From Methyloprofundus sp. (lineage in GTDB: Bacteria > Pseudomonadota > Gammaproteobacteria > Methylococcales > Methylomonadaceae), in contig AP023240.1 of NCBI GenBank assembly GCA_016592635.1, positions 2,025,630 through 2,089,629 on the forward strand: 64,000 nt of DNA, given 5' to 3'. The notes below the pieces were generated by a model, which made no database searches, was not told the origin of the DNA, and saw nothing but the letters and a program-made list of their open reading frames with translations. Shown here one piece after another: positions 55,420-64,000 of this stretch. Numbering within the stretch: the first letter of the stretch is position 1; every line of letters begins with the position of its first letter. The position numbers were made by a program, and so were the translations under genes.

Positions 55420-58400
55420 ATGAAAAAACAATTTGCTCAGCATACTCATATATATCTAGTTTTTTTTACGAGCTTAATCATTGCCTCAATTCTTGCTTTT
55501 AATATAGATCAGCGCAACCAAATCTATCGTGACAACCAATATTTGCTCGCAAAAAAGTCGGTAACAGGGTTATCAAGTTCCATCAATCTATATATCAAGG
55601 GATTGCGCAAGCAGGTCTATTTACTAACAGATCAGGAACAAACCTTAATCAACTACCTCGCCAACAACCCTAGTGATATTCCTGCCTATAAGCAACTGGA
55701 AGATAAAATTGCATTACATTTCCCAAAACACTTTTCATGGACGATTGCTTCTGGTAATGGGCAAGCATTACTAGAAAGCTTTGACTACTTGGTTGGCCTA
55801 GGTTGTCGCCGCGATATTAAGAAATTTACTAGTGATACCAATAGCAATCAAATTTATGTACATACCAGTCCACAACAAAAGCCTTACCATTTCGACATGA
55901 TGGTTCCTCTTGGGGAAAGTAAGCTTATTTTCTTTATTAGCTTTAACCTTGATGACCTAACTCAGTTGCTCAAAAGTGCAGAAGTACCAGGACATCACTT
56001 ATTACTCATGAAACAAGAGGAAAAAAACTTAATCGAAGTCACTGCAGAAGGCGCTTTTGATTCAATTGTACAAGATAATAATCAGCTACTTTGGCAAGCT
56101 ATTGCCGACAAACCGAGAATATATAAGAAAAATAATTTACGCTTATCTCAAGCAACTCTAGAAAATCTTGAATTTTTTATGCCCGTACCAGGAACAAAGT
56201 GGTTACTTGCCGATTTGCCTGATAAATCCTTTTATAACACCCAAGAAAAATTACACTGGTTTGAAACGCTCTTCATCTTCATCATACTAACAATCATTAG
56301 TAGCCTCATTATTTTCTTTTTGAAAAAAAGACAAGATCAGTTTCTATTACTCAGTAATGAACAGAAACTAAAGGCGTTTATTAATAGTACCCCTGTGATG
56401 ATGTGGGTTAGTAAAGCACCTAAGCAGAGCGTTATTCATAATGATGCTTGGTTAAAGTTTAACAAAAATATAACCATTCACGCAGAAGATCGTGAACCAT
56501 ATGACTCAGCTTTTAAAAAAGGTTTAGATAGCCATACACCCTTTGCACACGAATACAGACAATTAGATAAAAACCAGCAATATCGTTGGTTAAGAGAAAC
56601 AGCTGTACCAAGGTTTAATGAGCAACACCATTATCAAGGACATACGGGGATCTGCATTGATATTACTGAGAAAAAACTCAGTGACGAGGCGGATAAAATT
56701 CTTTTTACAGTACTCAAATATTCTTTTGAATCTTTGGATGAATTTTTAGATAAATCACTGCAAAAAATTGTTTCTATTCCTTGGCTAAGCTTGAGTAATA
56801 AAGCGGGCATTTTTCTGGTTGATGACGATGCAGAAACACAAAGATTAAAGCTAGTTTGTTCGCATAACCTAGACCCAAAGCTACAGGTTCTCTGCGCACA
56901 AGTCGATTTTGGGCACTGTTTATGTGGGCGTGCTGCACTATTAAAAACAACTCAATTTGCAGACTGTGTTGATGAGCGTCACGACACTCATTTTCCAGGC
57001 ATGCAAGCACACGGACATTACAATATCCCGCTGATGCATGGTCAACAATTACTGGGAGTTATGGTGCTTTATCTCGAACATGGGCATAAGCAACAAACAC
57101 ATGAAGTACAGTTCTTGGAGCATGCCTCACAAATATTAGGCTTAGGAATTTCCAAACATCAAGCTGAATTGCAAGTTAGAAAACAAGCGTATTTTGACCC
57201 AATAACTAATTTGCCGAACCGTTATTTACTAATGGATAAACTGCAACAAGCCTATATAGGAGCCAAGCAAGAACAAACTAAAAATGCACTTATTCTTATC
57301 GACTTAGACTATTTTAAAAATATCAATGACTCTCTAGGACATATGGTTGGTGACCAGGTTCTTAAACAAGTTTCCCTGCGATTCCTATCAGTACTACGGA
57401 AACAAGACTTTCTGGCTCGCTATAGTGGTGATGAATTTGTCATCATACTTAAGGGTCTTAACCATAATAAAGAGACAACACTTAATACAATTAGCAATAC
57501 CTTGAAAAAACTACAAGATATTATTGCTGAAGCTTTTTTGATCAATGGGGTGCGAATTTTTATTAAAATGAGTATGGGAATTGCATTGATTCCCGACAAT
57601 GGCAATAATGCACATGAAATACTAAGCCATGCTGATGCGGCCATGTATCAAGCAAAACATTCAGGCCGCAATACTTTTATATTCTTTTCGGAAAAACTCC
57701 AAGAACAAGCGAATGAAAGACGACAACTAGAAGAAGACCTACGCCATGCTCTTGAACTAAAGCAATTAACACTATTCTTTCAACCACAAATTAATGAACT
57801 TGGCCTTATCACGGGAGTCGAAGCATTAATCCGTTGGCTGCACCCACGGCATGGATTTGTTAGCCCAGTCACTTTTATCCCTATTGCCGAAGAATCAGGG
57901 CTTATCTTAGAAATTGGCCGCTGGGTTTTACAAATGGCTTGTCAGCAATTTAATAAATTCTGTGCGGCAGATACAGCGGGCGCATTAACTCATATCGCCG
58001 TCAATGTCAGTGCTCACCAGCTACATCACCCCGACTTCCTGCAACATGTCGAACAAGCCATCAGTCAAAGCGGACTACAAGCTCAACAGCTCACCTTGGA
58101 AGTCACTGAAAGTATGATGGTAGCTGACACTGAAGATACCATTGAAAAAATGCACCAATTAAAACAGCTAGGAGTGTGTTTTTCAATGGATGACTTTGGA
58201 ACAGGGTATTCATCACTGAGTTACTTAAAACGATTACCTCTTGCGCAATTAAAAATCGACAAATCATTTGTCGATGATATTGCAAGCGATGCCAGCGACA
58301 GAGTTATCGTCAAGACTATTATTTCCATGGCACAGCACTTGAATTTAAGAGTGATTGCTGAAGGCGTAGAAAATGATATTCAAGCCACATATTTAAAACA

Positions 58401-58494
58401 AGCTGGATGTAGTCATTTTCAAGGCTACTTGTATAGTAAGCCTGTAGACGCTGATCAACTCATTAGCTTACTGGCTGAAAATAAGAGCTGGTAA
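55420..58494 (+). CDS. Membrane GGDEF/EAL cyclic-di-GMP enzyme with PAS and GAF domains
   Basis: 1024 residues. Membrane helices at about 12-28 and 282-301 enclose a periplasmic sensor domain. Then a PAS domain (about 312-420), a GAF domain (about 425-578, with FGHCLCGRAALLK), a GGDEF domain (about 590-760) whose signature reads SGDEF (669-673), and an EAL domain (about 770-1015) with EALIRW (801-806), the DDFGTGYSSLSYL loop and the catalytic Lys in LKIDKSFV. The EAL half looks fully active; the first Gly-to-Ser change in GGDEF still occurs in some active cyclases. Divergent from flrB, so a motility-linked role is plausible. Confidence 0.92.
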   Translation: MKKQFAQHTHIYLVFFTSLIIASILAFNIDQRNQIYRDNQYLLAKKSVTGLSSSINLYIKGLRKQVYLLTDQEQTLINYLANNPSDIPAYKQLEDKIALHFPKHFSWTIASGNGQALLESFDYLVGLGCRRDIKKFTSDTNSNQIYVHTSPQQKPYHFDMMVPLGESKLIFFISFNLDDLTQLLKSAEVPGHHLLLMKQEEKNLIEVTAEGAFDSIVQDNNQLLWQAIADKPRIYKKNNLRLSQATLENLEFFMPVPGTKWLLADLPDKSFYNTQEKLHWFETLFIFIILTIISSLIIFFLKKRQDQFLLLSNEQKLKAFINSTPVMMWVSKAPKQSVIHNDAWLKFNKNITIHAEDREPYDSAFKKGLDSHTPFAHEYRQLDKNQQYRWLRETAVPRFNEQHHYQGHTGICIDITEKKLSDEADKILFTVLKYSFESLDEFLDKSLQKIVSIPWLSLSNKAGIFLVDDDAETQRLKLVCSHNLDPKLQVLCAQVDFGHCLCGRAALLKTTQFADCVDERHDTHFPGMQAHGHYNIPLMHGQQLLGVMVLYLEHGHKQQTHEVQFLEHASQILGLGISKHQAELQVRKQAYFDPITNLPNRYLLMDKLQQAYIGAKQEQTKNALILIDLDYFKNINDSLGHMVGDQVLKQVSLRFLSVLRKQDFLARYSGDEFVIILKGLNHNKETTLNTISNTLKKLQDIIAEAFLINGVRIFIKMSMGIALIPDNGNNAHEILSHADAAMYQAKHSGRNTFIFFSEKLQEQANERRQLEEDLRHALELKQLTLFFQPQINELGLITGVEALIRWLHPRHGFVSPVTFIPIAEESGLILEIGRWVLQMACQQFNKFCAADTAGALTHIAVNVSAHQLHHPDFLQHVEQAISQSGLQAQQLTLEVTESMMVADTEDTIEKMHQLKQLGVCFSMDDFGTGYSSLSYLKRLPLAQLKIDKSFVDDIASDASDRVIVKTIISMAQHLNLRVIAEGVENDIQATYLKQAGCSHFQGYLYSKPVDADQLISLLAENKSW

Positions 58495-58500
58495 AGCCAA

Positions 58501-60396
58501 TTATTTGCTTTCAGCTACTATGCTTCGTGTTAAATAAGGATAATTAACAATAACCACCCAACGTTCAGTATCGCTAAATTGTACAGTTTCCCAAGCAGCA
58601 ATTTTATCAATACTATGGTTACCCTCATGGTAAGTATAATGCCCAATACCCTCTTCTCGACTAAAAGAAAGCTGTCCAAACTCTAATAAGGAGGGTGATA
58701 AAATATTGATGGGGTCGGTAAATAAATTACTGCCTAAGTATTTAAGGTTTTTATCATAAATAATCAAGCCGTCATAACGTAATATCCACACATCTTGCAA
58801 TTCAGACCCTGATCTAGGCATTTTGGAAAACAATGCAGGCATGACAACCTCAGGGTACATGACTGCCTCAAGGAATTGTTCTACCTGCTTGCTTTGGTAA
58901 ATAGGGGTACGGAAAACGATTTTCAAACGCTTCTCACTCGTTAGTACAACAGGAATATCATATTGTTGTTGACTGGCTTTCCAGCCTGACGATGCGTATG
59001 GGGTAAGCGTGTCTGTTTGCTTAATTGAAAAAGCATCAATTTTTGGATAGAGTTTATGTAAATTATCCAGTAGTGCATTTTTTTGAATACTATTTTCAGG
59101 GTCTAATTTGGCAAGCTCAGCTGCCGCAAATTTCAGGTCGGTATAAAGCAAATGTGCATTGGCCTGCATGGCATCAGCAATAATATGTGCTTCATTTTGG
59201 GCTCGTTCACTAAAAGTAGTTATAGTCACTAAGGCATGTTCAGCTTTGGTTTTTTCTTGCTCCATTAAATAAGCATAATGAAAAGCAAAGCCTGCACCTG
59301 TCATGATGGTGATTAATAAAGCACAAAGCATAGTCACTAATAGTTTGTTGCGTACAAAAAACCTACGTAATAATTCCTGCTTTGAATAACTATACACATT
59401 GACCATACGCCCGCTACGGTAGTCATTTAATTGCTTAAGTAATTCACCTGCATCTCTAAAACGGAGTTGTTTTGGCTTAGCCATGGCTTTTTCACAAATA
59501 GCAACCAATTCAGCAGGCGCAGATTGATTGAATTTATAAGGTGAAGGTGAACTCTTTTGGCTGCTGAGTTGGGCTTCAATTTCACTCACTTCGCCATGAT
59601 AAGGAAACTTGCCGGTAATAATTCTGAATAAAATAACCCCTAAACTATAGACATCACTGGCTTTACAGGCTTGCCCTTCGCATTGCTCAGGTGCCATATA
59701 ACGAGGTGTGCCCACGGCGACTGATGAGCGGGTATCACTTAAGGTATTACGTTGGTGGTTAAGTGCATTATTAAAAAAGTAGGTGTTATTGTTGGCGCTA
59801 ATGGCTTGAGCAAGCCCCCAATCAATAATAATAGTTTCCCCAAATTTACCACTAATAATATTGGTAGGCTTGATATCGCGATGAATAACGCCTCGTTCAT
59901 GAGCATAAGCCAATGCTTCACAGACATCAATCAGTGGGTCGAGTAATTTTAAGCGTTGCTTGAAATCATCAGCAGCACTCTCTGCATCAAAAGCCAGCAA
60001 CTGTTCTTCCATGGTAATGCCCTTGATGTACTTCATCACATAATAGGGCCCATATTGCTCACGATCGCCAATTTCGTATATTGGAATAATACCAGGATGT
60101 TCTAATTTAGCGGTAATTTTAGCTTCGTGTATAAAGGAGTTAACGAGTTCAAGGCTATCGTCAGTCGGTGGATTGATGATTTCTTTAACCGCCACCCGCC
60201 TGCCGATTCTTTTATCATAAGCCAAGTAGACACGACCAACTCCCCCCTCACCAATAACACCTTCAATACGTAGATTTTCAGTAAAAAAATCGTAGTGATC
60301 TTGGGGTGGTGTATTTTCTGGTGTTACTTTGCTAGGTGCTAAGCGTGTTGCATCATCTTGATGATGCGGAATAGGCTGTGGTTCGTTAGTGTGCAT
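58501..60396 (-). CDS. Membrane Ser/Thr protein kinase with C-terminal extracytoplasmic sensor
   Basis: About 631 residues from the ATG at 60396, chosen because AGGTG lies six bases before it (a GTG three codons earlier is weaker). Numbering below counts from that GTG. Kinase domain about 46-330: glycine loop GEGGVGRVY (52-60), Lys74, catalytic HRDIKPTN (175-182), DWG in place of DFG (195-197), and APEQ. A single transmembrane helix (about 355-378) follows, then about 250 residues that resemble a Cache-type ligand sensor (WILRYDGLIIYDKNLKYLG, EGIGHYTYHEGN). Substrates are unknown; the neighbouring transport genes are obvious candidates. It ends 6 bases from the convergent GGDEF/EAL gene. Confidence 0.9.
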   Translation of the reverse strand: MHTNEPQPIPHHQDDATRLAPSKVTPENTPPQDHYDFFTENLRIEGVIGEGGVGRVYLAYDKRIGRRVAVKEIINPPTDDSLELVNSFIHEAKITAKLEHPGIIPIYEIGDREQYGPYYVMKYIKGITMEEQLLAFDAESAADDFKQRLKLLDPLIDVCEALAYAHERGVIHRDIKPTNIISGKFGETIIIDWGLAQAISANNNTYFFNNALNHQRNTLSDTRSSVAVGTPRYMAPEQCEGQACKASDVYSLGVILFRIITGKFPYHGEVSEIEAQLSSQKSSPSPYKFNQSAPAELVAICEKAMAKPKQLRFRDAGELLKQLNDYRSGRMVNVYSYSKQELLRRFFVRNKLLVTMLCALLITIMTGAGFAFHYAYLMEQEKTKAEHALVTITTFSERAQNEAHIIADAMQANAHLLYTDLKFAAAELAKLDPENSIQKNALLDNLHKLYPKIDAFSIKQTDTLTPYASSGWKASQQQYDIPVVLTSEKRLKIVFRTPIYQSKQVEQFLEAVMYPEVVMPALFSKMPRSGSELQDVWILRYDGLIIYDKNLKYLGSNLFTDPINILSPSLLEFGQLSFSREEGIGHYTYHEGNHSIDKIAAWETVQFSDTERWVVIVNYPYLTRSIVAESK

Positions 60397-60451
60397 GTTA
60401 GTCACCTAGAAATTTTTTATATCCAAAATATATACTTTGTAAAAATGCTGC

Positions 60452-61765
60452 TTAAAATGTATACGATCCATATAGCATAAGTTGTACCCAAGTTTGGTTA
60501 CCACCTGTAAATTGCTGTGCGCCTTTTCCTGGAATGGCAATCGCTAATGCACCAGAGATAAGTGTGTTATCAGTTGCTTGCCAATCGACAATAAGATTAA
60601 TTTCATCGGCAAAGTGGGGGTTAGTCACCTGACTACCAAGTGTTGTCTGTTGATCCAACTCAAAATAATAGTACATCAAATTGATTGCTATACTGCTGGT
60701 GGGAGCCAATTGTATACGCACTAAATGACTATTTAAATTACTTAAGCCAAAGATATGCTCACCAGTAATTTCACCTTGGTACCAAGTCCCCCAATCACTA
60801 AATCCATAAGCGAGTGCATTAAAGGCTTCATTTTTTTGTGTGTCGGGATTATCGCCCGTAAGTGCCGTATAGCGGTAACTAATTTTTGGAGCCCACGGCC
60901 ATGTTTTATACTGATAGGATAACTGCGCAAAACCACCTTGTGCTTGCGTGAACTGGTTATGCTGGTAAACATATTCACCCGCTATTTGTAAACTGCGCAA
61001 AGACTGAAATGGCGAGATATTGGCACGAATATCATAGGTATGTAAACCTTGCACAAAGTCATTGTGCATATCCTTTTGGCTCTTGCTAACATTTATATAA
61101 GAAAAGCCGATATTGCCAAGAGAATTATGTGTATATTCCAGGTTGACTCCATCCAAACCTAATTTATTTTGCACATCTCTAGGACGGGTATTGAGATGAA
61201 AATATTCTAGTTTGACACCCGCTAAATTAATGCGCAGCAAGGCAGAATCATCAAAAGACTGGCGAGCTCCGATCCACCATGCACCACGCGAACCACCATC
61301 ACCTGCACCATCATAAATTAAAAACCCAGAACCCAAACGATAATCTTGTCGACCTAGGGAAACTACTAGTAAATTTTTTTGGGTAGCAAATAAATCACCT
61401 GAACGCCAGCCAATATAACCCTGCTCTATCAATCCCCGATTTGGAGTCTCTAATCCTTGGGTTAAGCCAGAAGAATCGTGACCAACAGTAATACCATACA
61501 AATAACTAAACTCGGCATACAATTGTGATTTGGAAATATTTACTTGCGCAGAAATACTGGGCTCTATACTACCCTCCCACGAAGTATTGGTATTATTGCC
61601 TAGCTCAGCTTGTGCATTACCAAAGTAGGCATTAGCACCAGTAAAGCCCACTGTTTGTAACTGTAGACCTGCATTAATCTCAGCATATTTATGCCTATAT
61701 AGATTAATATCTGCATGGACTGTGAGCGAAGCACAGAGTAGAGCAATACCTATGGAAGACTTCAT
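60452..61765 (-). CDS. Outer-membrane beta-barrel protein, alginate-export-like
   Basis: 437 residues: signal peptide (MKSSIGIALLCASLTVHA), then many amphipathic beta strands with aromatic ends and a C-terminal Phe (MLYGSYTF), typical of outer-membrane barrels. The segment VVSLGRQDYRLGSGFLIYDGAGDGG resembles alginate_export/AlgE-type porins. It is likely to import or export an anionic solute. Overlaps the symporter gene by one base and precedes the kinase gene by about 46-55 bases, so all are in one unit. Confidence 0.82.
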   Translation of the reverse strand: MKSSIGIALLCASLTVHADINLYRHKYAEINAGLQLQTVGFTGANAYFGNAQAELGNNTNTSWEGSIEPSISAQVNISKSQLYAEFSYLYGITVGHDSSGLTQGLETPNRGLIEQGYIGWRSGDLFATQKNLLVVSLGRQDYRLGSGFLIYDGAGDGGSRGAWWIGARQSFDDSALLRINLAGVKLEYFHLNTRPRDVQNKLGLDGVNLEYTHNSLGNIGFSYINVSKSQKDMHNDFVQGLHTYDIRANISPFQSLRSLQIAGEYVYQHNQFTQAQGGFAQLSYQYKTWPWAPKISYRYTALTGDNPDTQKNEAFNALAYGFSDWGTWYQGEITGEHIFGLSNLNSHLVRIQLAPTSSIAINLMYYYFELDQQTTLGSQVTNPHFADEINLIVDWQATDNTLISGALAIAIPGKGAQQFTGGNQTWVQLMLYGSYTF

Positions 61766-63069
61766 TATTGCTTATTCTGTTCTACCGAGAGTAAGTTATG
61801 CAGAACATTTGGTGTTGCTTCTGTTTTATCAGGCTCTGAAGCAATAACTGCCATAGCGCAATTAGAAAATACATTTACCACCGTTAAGATAGGATCTACG
61901 ATAGGGTCTATGGCTACCAGTAAAATAATCGCCACTTCTACTGGTAAGCCCAAAGGTATCAACACCATAGAAATCATACTTAAACCAACAATACCTGGCG
62001 CACTGGCAGAAGAAATACCAGCTAAAAGAGCGGCAAATACCATAATGGCAAGCTGATCCAAGCCTAAGGAGACATTATATATTTGGGCAATAAAAGTACC
62101 TGCTATTGCAAAATATAATACTGATCCAGGTGGATTGATAGTCATACCTAAAGGCACAATCAAATCAGCAACATCGTGCTTTACTTGTAATTTGTCTTGC
62201 AATGCTGTTAATGCTGCAGGAATAGAGGCAAAGCTACTGGCTGTGCCTAGTGCGACAAAGAAAGGTTGCCGCAGTGCAGCCAAAGTTTGCAAAAAACTGA
62301 TTTTACTTTTATAAGCAATTAACAGTGCAAAACCCAAAATTAACACGCTGGCACTCAAGTAAATAAATAACACCAACTTAGACATAGCCCAAAAAATATC
62401 CAGCCCGACTTGTGCTACCTGACTGGCAAATAAACAGCATAAACCAAATGGTAATAAGTACATGACCCAGTTAATGGCCGCCAGAAAAGCACCATAAAAA
62501 GCATCGACTACATCCAAAGCAATATAACTGGAACTGGAGCCTAACAGTCCCATGCTAATACCCACTAAAATTGAGAAAAACAAGATGGCTAAATTATCAC
62601 CATTCACTAAGGCTTGAAAGATATTGCTCGGCACCATGGCTTGGATAAATAAATATACACCAGAGGTTTCTTGCCCCATTAGTGCCGTGGCATCAGTATT
62701 GGCTTCGGCAGCAGAAATCGTTTTTCCCAAGGTAATTTGCGCTTGCTCTCCCAAACCACTACCCACCTTACCTAAATGACCGACACTAACTCCCATGGCA
62801 CTGATCAGCATTAAATTAACGACCAAAAATAGTAAGACTTTGACTAAATATTCTTGCGCAGAACCTGAAATAAACAACCGACCTAGCCCAGAAATAATAG
62901 CGGTCATTAAGACAGGCAAGACTAACATTTGTAATAATTTTAAATAGATCACTCCAAAAGGTGCAAGCGAATTGGCTAGTTGCGGCTCGAATACACCGAT
63001 CACAGAACCAGTAATAACACTGAAAAAAATAATCCAGGGGTTTAATAATATATTGGCAAACTTTTTCAT
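61765..63069 (-). CDS. Dicarboxylate/amino acid:cation symporter (DAACS family)
   Basis: 434 residues from the ATG at 63069 (MKKFANILLNPW), favoured by GAGGG six bases before it. About eight helices plus two re-entrant loops: serine-rich loop FASIPAALTAL, the NPPGS-containing TM7 turn (GMTINPPGSVLYF), and SSASAPGIVGLSMI. Members carry glutamate, aspartate or C4-dicarboxylates with Na+ or H+. The NMDGT motif of classical glutamate carriers reads MTINPPGS here, so the substrate may differ. Eight bases after the binding-protein stop. Confidence 0.93.
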   Translation of the reverse strand: MKKFANILLNPWIIFFSVITGSVIGVFEPQLANSLAPFGVIYLKLLQMLVLPVLMTAIISGLGRLFISGSAQEYLVKVLLFLVVNLMLISAMGVSVGHLGKVGSGLGEQAQITLGKTISAAEANTDATALMGQETSGVYLFIQAMVPSNIFQALVNGDNLAILFFSILVGISMGLLGSSSSYIALDVVDAFYGAFLAAINWVMYLLPFGLCCLFASQVAQVGLDIFWAMSKLVLFIYLSASVLILGFALLIAYKSKISFLQTLAALRQPFFVALGTASSFASIPAALTALQDKLQVKHDVADLIVPLGMTINPPGSVLYFAIAGTFIAQIYNVSLGLDQLAIMVFAALLAGISSASAPGIVGLSMISMVLIPLGLPVEVAIILLVAIDPIVDPILTVVNVFSNCAMAVIASEPDKTEATPNVLHNLLSVEQNKQ

Positions 63070-63077
63070 GGCAACCC

Positions 63078-63992
63078 TCAAAAATATTTGGCTTGTAAGG
63101 CTTGGAAGTAACCATCCAGTTGTGCACGACTGACATATAAATTAAGCCAAGCCAGCAATAAAGTATCTCGTTGATTAACAACAATGGCTAACGGGTCATA
63201 GCGGTGTGTTAATATTTTTGTTTTTAAAAAAAGACTATCTTCCGGGTGATGTTTGTTCCAATTATTAATAGCAATTTCATCATAAAAAGCAGCCAATAAT
63301 TTGCCTGCTTTAACATCGGAGATGATTTGTTCCCATGAATCATAAGTAACCAATGCAGCTTGTGGGTAATCAGCATGGGCATAATCAATATAGGCAGTAC
63401 TACGCATCGTACCTATTTTGATGCCAGGCTGATTTAGAACTTGCCTAATATCATGTTGTTCTCGTGGGTTGCCGAGCTTAGCCAATCCTAAGCGATTAAT
63501 AAGTAAGGCTTGTTGTAGTAATAAATAAGGCTCGGAGAACAACACAAATTTAGCTCGATGCAAGGAGCTACTAATTAAACTAACCGCAATATCCGCCTTG
63601 CCTTGAGCAACAAACTCAACCACTTCATCATATGTTTTAGCTTGACGATTAAATTCCAGATGTACTTGTAGTTTAGCGGCTATATCTTGCGCTATTTCAA
63701 CATCAACGCCTGTGAGTTCACCATTTTTTAACATGGAAAAGGGTGGCGCATTTTCATGATGTAAAGCAACGATGAGTTTTCCGCGCTGGATAATACGTTG
63801 AATATCAGGTGCTAATACTATTGCTTCAGCAAAGGTGGTTATGGGATAAATACATACCCAAAATAAAAGAATTACTCTTAGAGGCGAGGATTTGATAATG
63901 CCCGAAAGTATGATGCAGTCAAAAAACAAGTCCGACTTGGTTATTATTGCATACTTGTCCTTTAACATAGCGGGTAGAAAAAACAAATACAC
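63078..63992 (-). CDS. Periplasmic solute-binding protein, family 3 (amino acid type)
   Basis: 304 residues by the longest frame. The mature part (about 53-300) is an SBP_bac_3 domain: GKLIVALHHENAPPFSMLKNGELTGVDVEIAQDIAAKL, ADIAVSLISSSLHRAKFVLFSEPYL, TYDSWEQIISDVKAGKLLAAFYDE. A signal peptide runs about residues 33-54 (to TTFAEA). The first 31 codons lie in a dispersed repeat (63891-63968), so the true start is uncertain, either inside the repeat or a non-ATG codon after it. Such proteins usually serve ABC importers; here the next gene is a secondary symporter. Confidence 0.85.
   Translation of the reverse strand: MYLFFLPAMLKDKYAIITKSDLFFDCIILSGIIKSSPLRVILLFWVCIYPITTFAEAIVLAPDIQRIIQRGKLIVALHHENAPPFSMLKNGELTGVDVEIAQDIAAKLQVHLEFNRQAKTYDEVVEFVAQGKADIAVSLISSSLHRAKFVLFSEPYLLLQQALLINRLGLAKLGNPREQHDIRQVLNQPGIKIGTMRSTAYIDYAHADYPQAALVTYDSWEQIISDVKAGKLLAAFYDEIAINNWNKHHPEDSLFLKTKILTHRYDPLAIVVNQRDTLLLAWLNLYVSRAQLDGYFQALQAKYF
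63891..63968. repeat. Dispersed repeat, shorter copy, overlapping the start of the binding-protein gene
   Basis: Starts TTTGATAATGCCCGAAAG and continues through TCAAAAAACAAGTCCGACTT to the ACTTGTCC end. It matches the two outer parts of the repeat at 45089-45244 but lacks its 78-base hairpin insert. The minus strand is open through it, so it fuses in frame to the binding-protein gene. Confidence 0.75.
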
Positions 63993-64000
63993 AATATAAT

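Noticed and set aside
62816..63184. 122-codon ORF across the symporter and binding-protein junction
   Set aside because: Out of frame with two clearly homologous genes, rich in Cys and Tyr, no domain.

Overview
The window reads as ordinary gammaproteobacterial chromosome of low GC content (my impression, not computed). The core blocks are tol-pal with ybgC and ruvABC-yebC, a complete ccmABCDEFGHI cluster, and a flagellar fliE-K run led by the two-component pair flrBC. This set fits an aerobic or methanotroph-like free-living gammaproteobacterium. The order Methylococcales is a guess from general gene style and is not shown by any marker here.

Layout. 1-8.1 kb (minus strand): cpoB (cut by the window edge), pal, tolB, a small membrane protein, tolA, tolR, tolQ, ybgC, ruvB, ruvA, ruvC, yebC. 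8.3-19.1 kb: an Hpt/HD-GYP protein, a LysE-type exporter, an AI-2E family protein, trxB, a helix-hairpin-helix protein, an Arg-rich small protein, an M48 lipoprotein protease and a two-gene RND efflux system. 19.1-28.5 kb is an accessory stretch: a PaiB-like protein, a beta-propeller protein, a GNAT acetyltransferase, a RAYT transposase beside a perfect 29-bp inverted repeat, a TetR regulator with two operator palindromes and a flavin-fold partner, an intact IS4-family insertion with a 10-bp target duplication, an IS630 remnant, a quinone/FMN reductase, a pirin, a Kunitz-domain lipoprotein and a sulfotransferase-like protein. 28.7-35.8 kb: ccm cluster. 36-44.5 kb: manC, an NTE-type patatin phospholipase followed 39 bp later by a one-module NRPS (C-A-T-TE), then a MIF-type tautomerase and an OsmC protein. 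45.2-55.2 kb: fliK-J-I-H-G-F-E and flrC-flrB, with two good sigma-54 promoter matches. 55.4-58.5 kb: a large GGDEF/EAL protein. 58.5-64 kb: a tight four-gene unit of solute-binding protein, dicarboxylate/amino-acid symporter, outer-membrane barrel and a membrane Ser/Thr kinase with a C-terminal sensor region.

How parts work together: Tol-Pal couples the inner and outer membranes, and the Ccm proteins export and attach haem for c-type cytochromes. FlrB/FlrC very likely drive sigma-54 transcription of the fliE operon and perhaps of themselves. Two units look least described: the patatin-NRPS pair, whose product cannot be read from sequence alone, and the kinase-barrel-symporter-binding-protein operon, which looks like a coupled uptake and sensing system. 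Dispersed palindromic repeats of at least five kinds are scattered between genes. No tRNA, rRNA or CRISPR array was seen.
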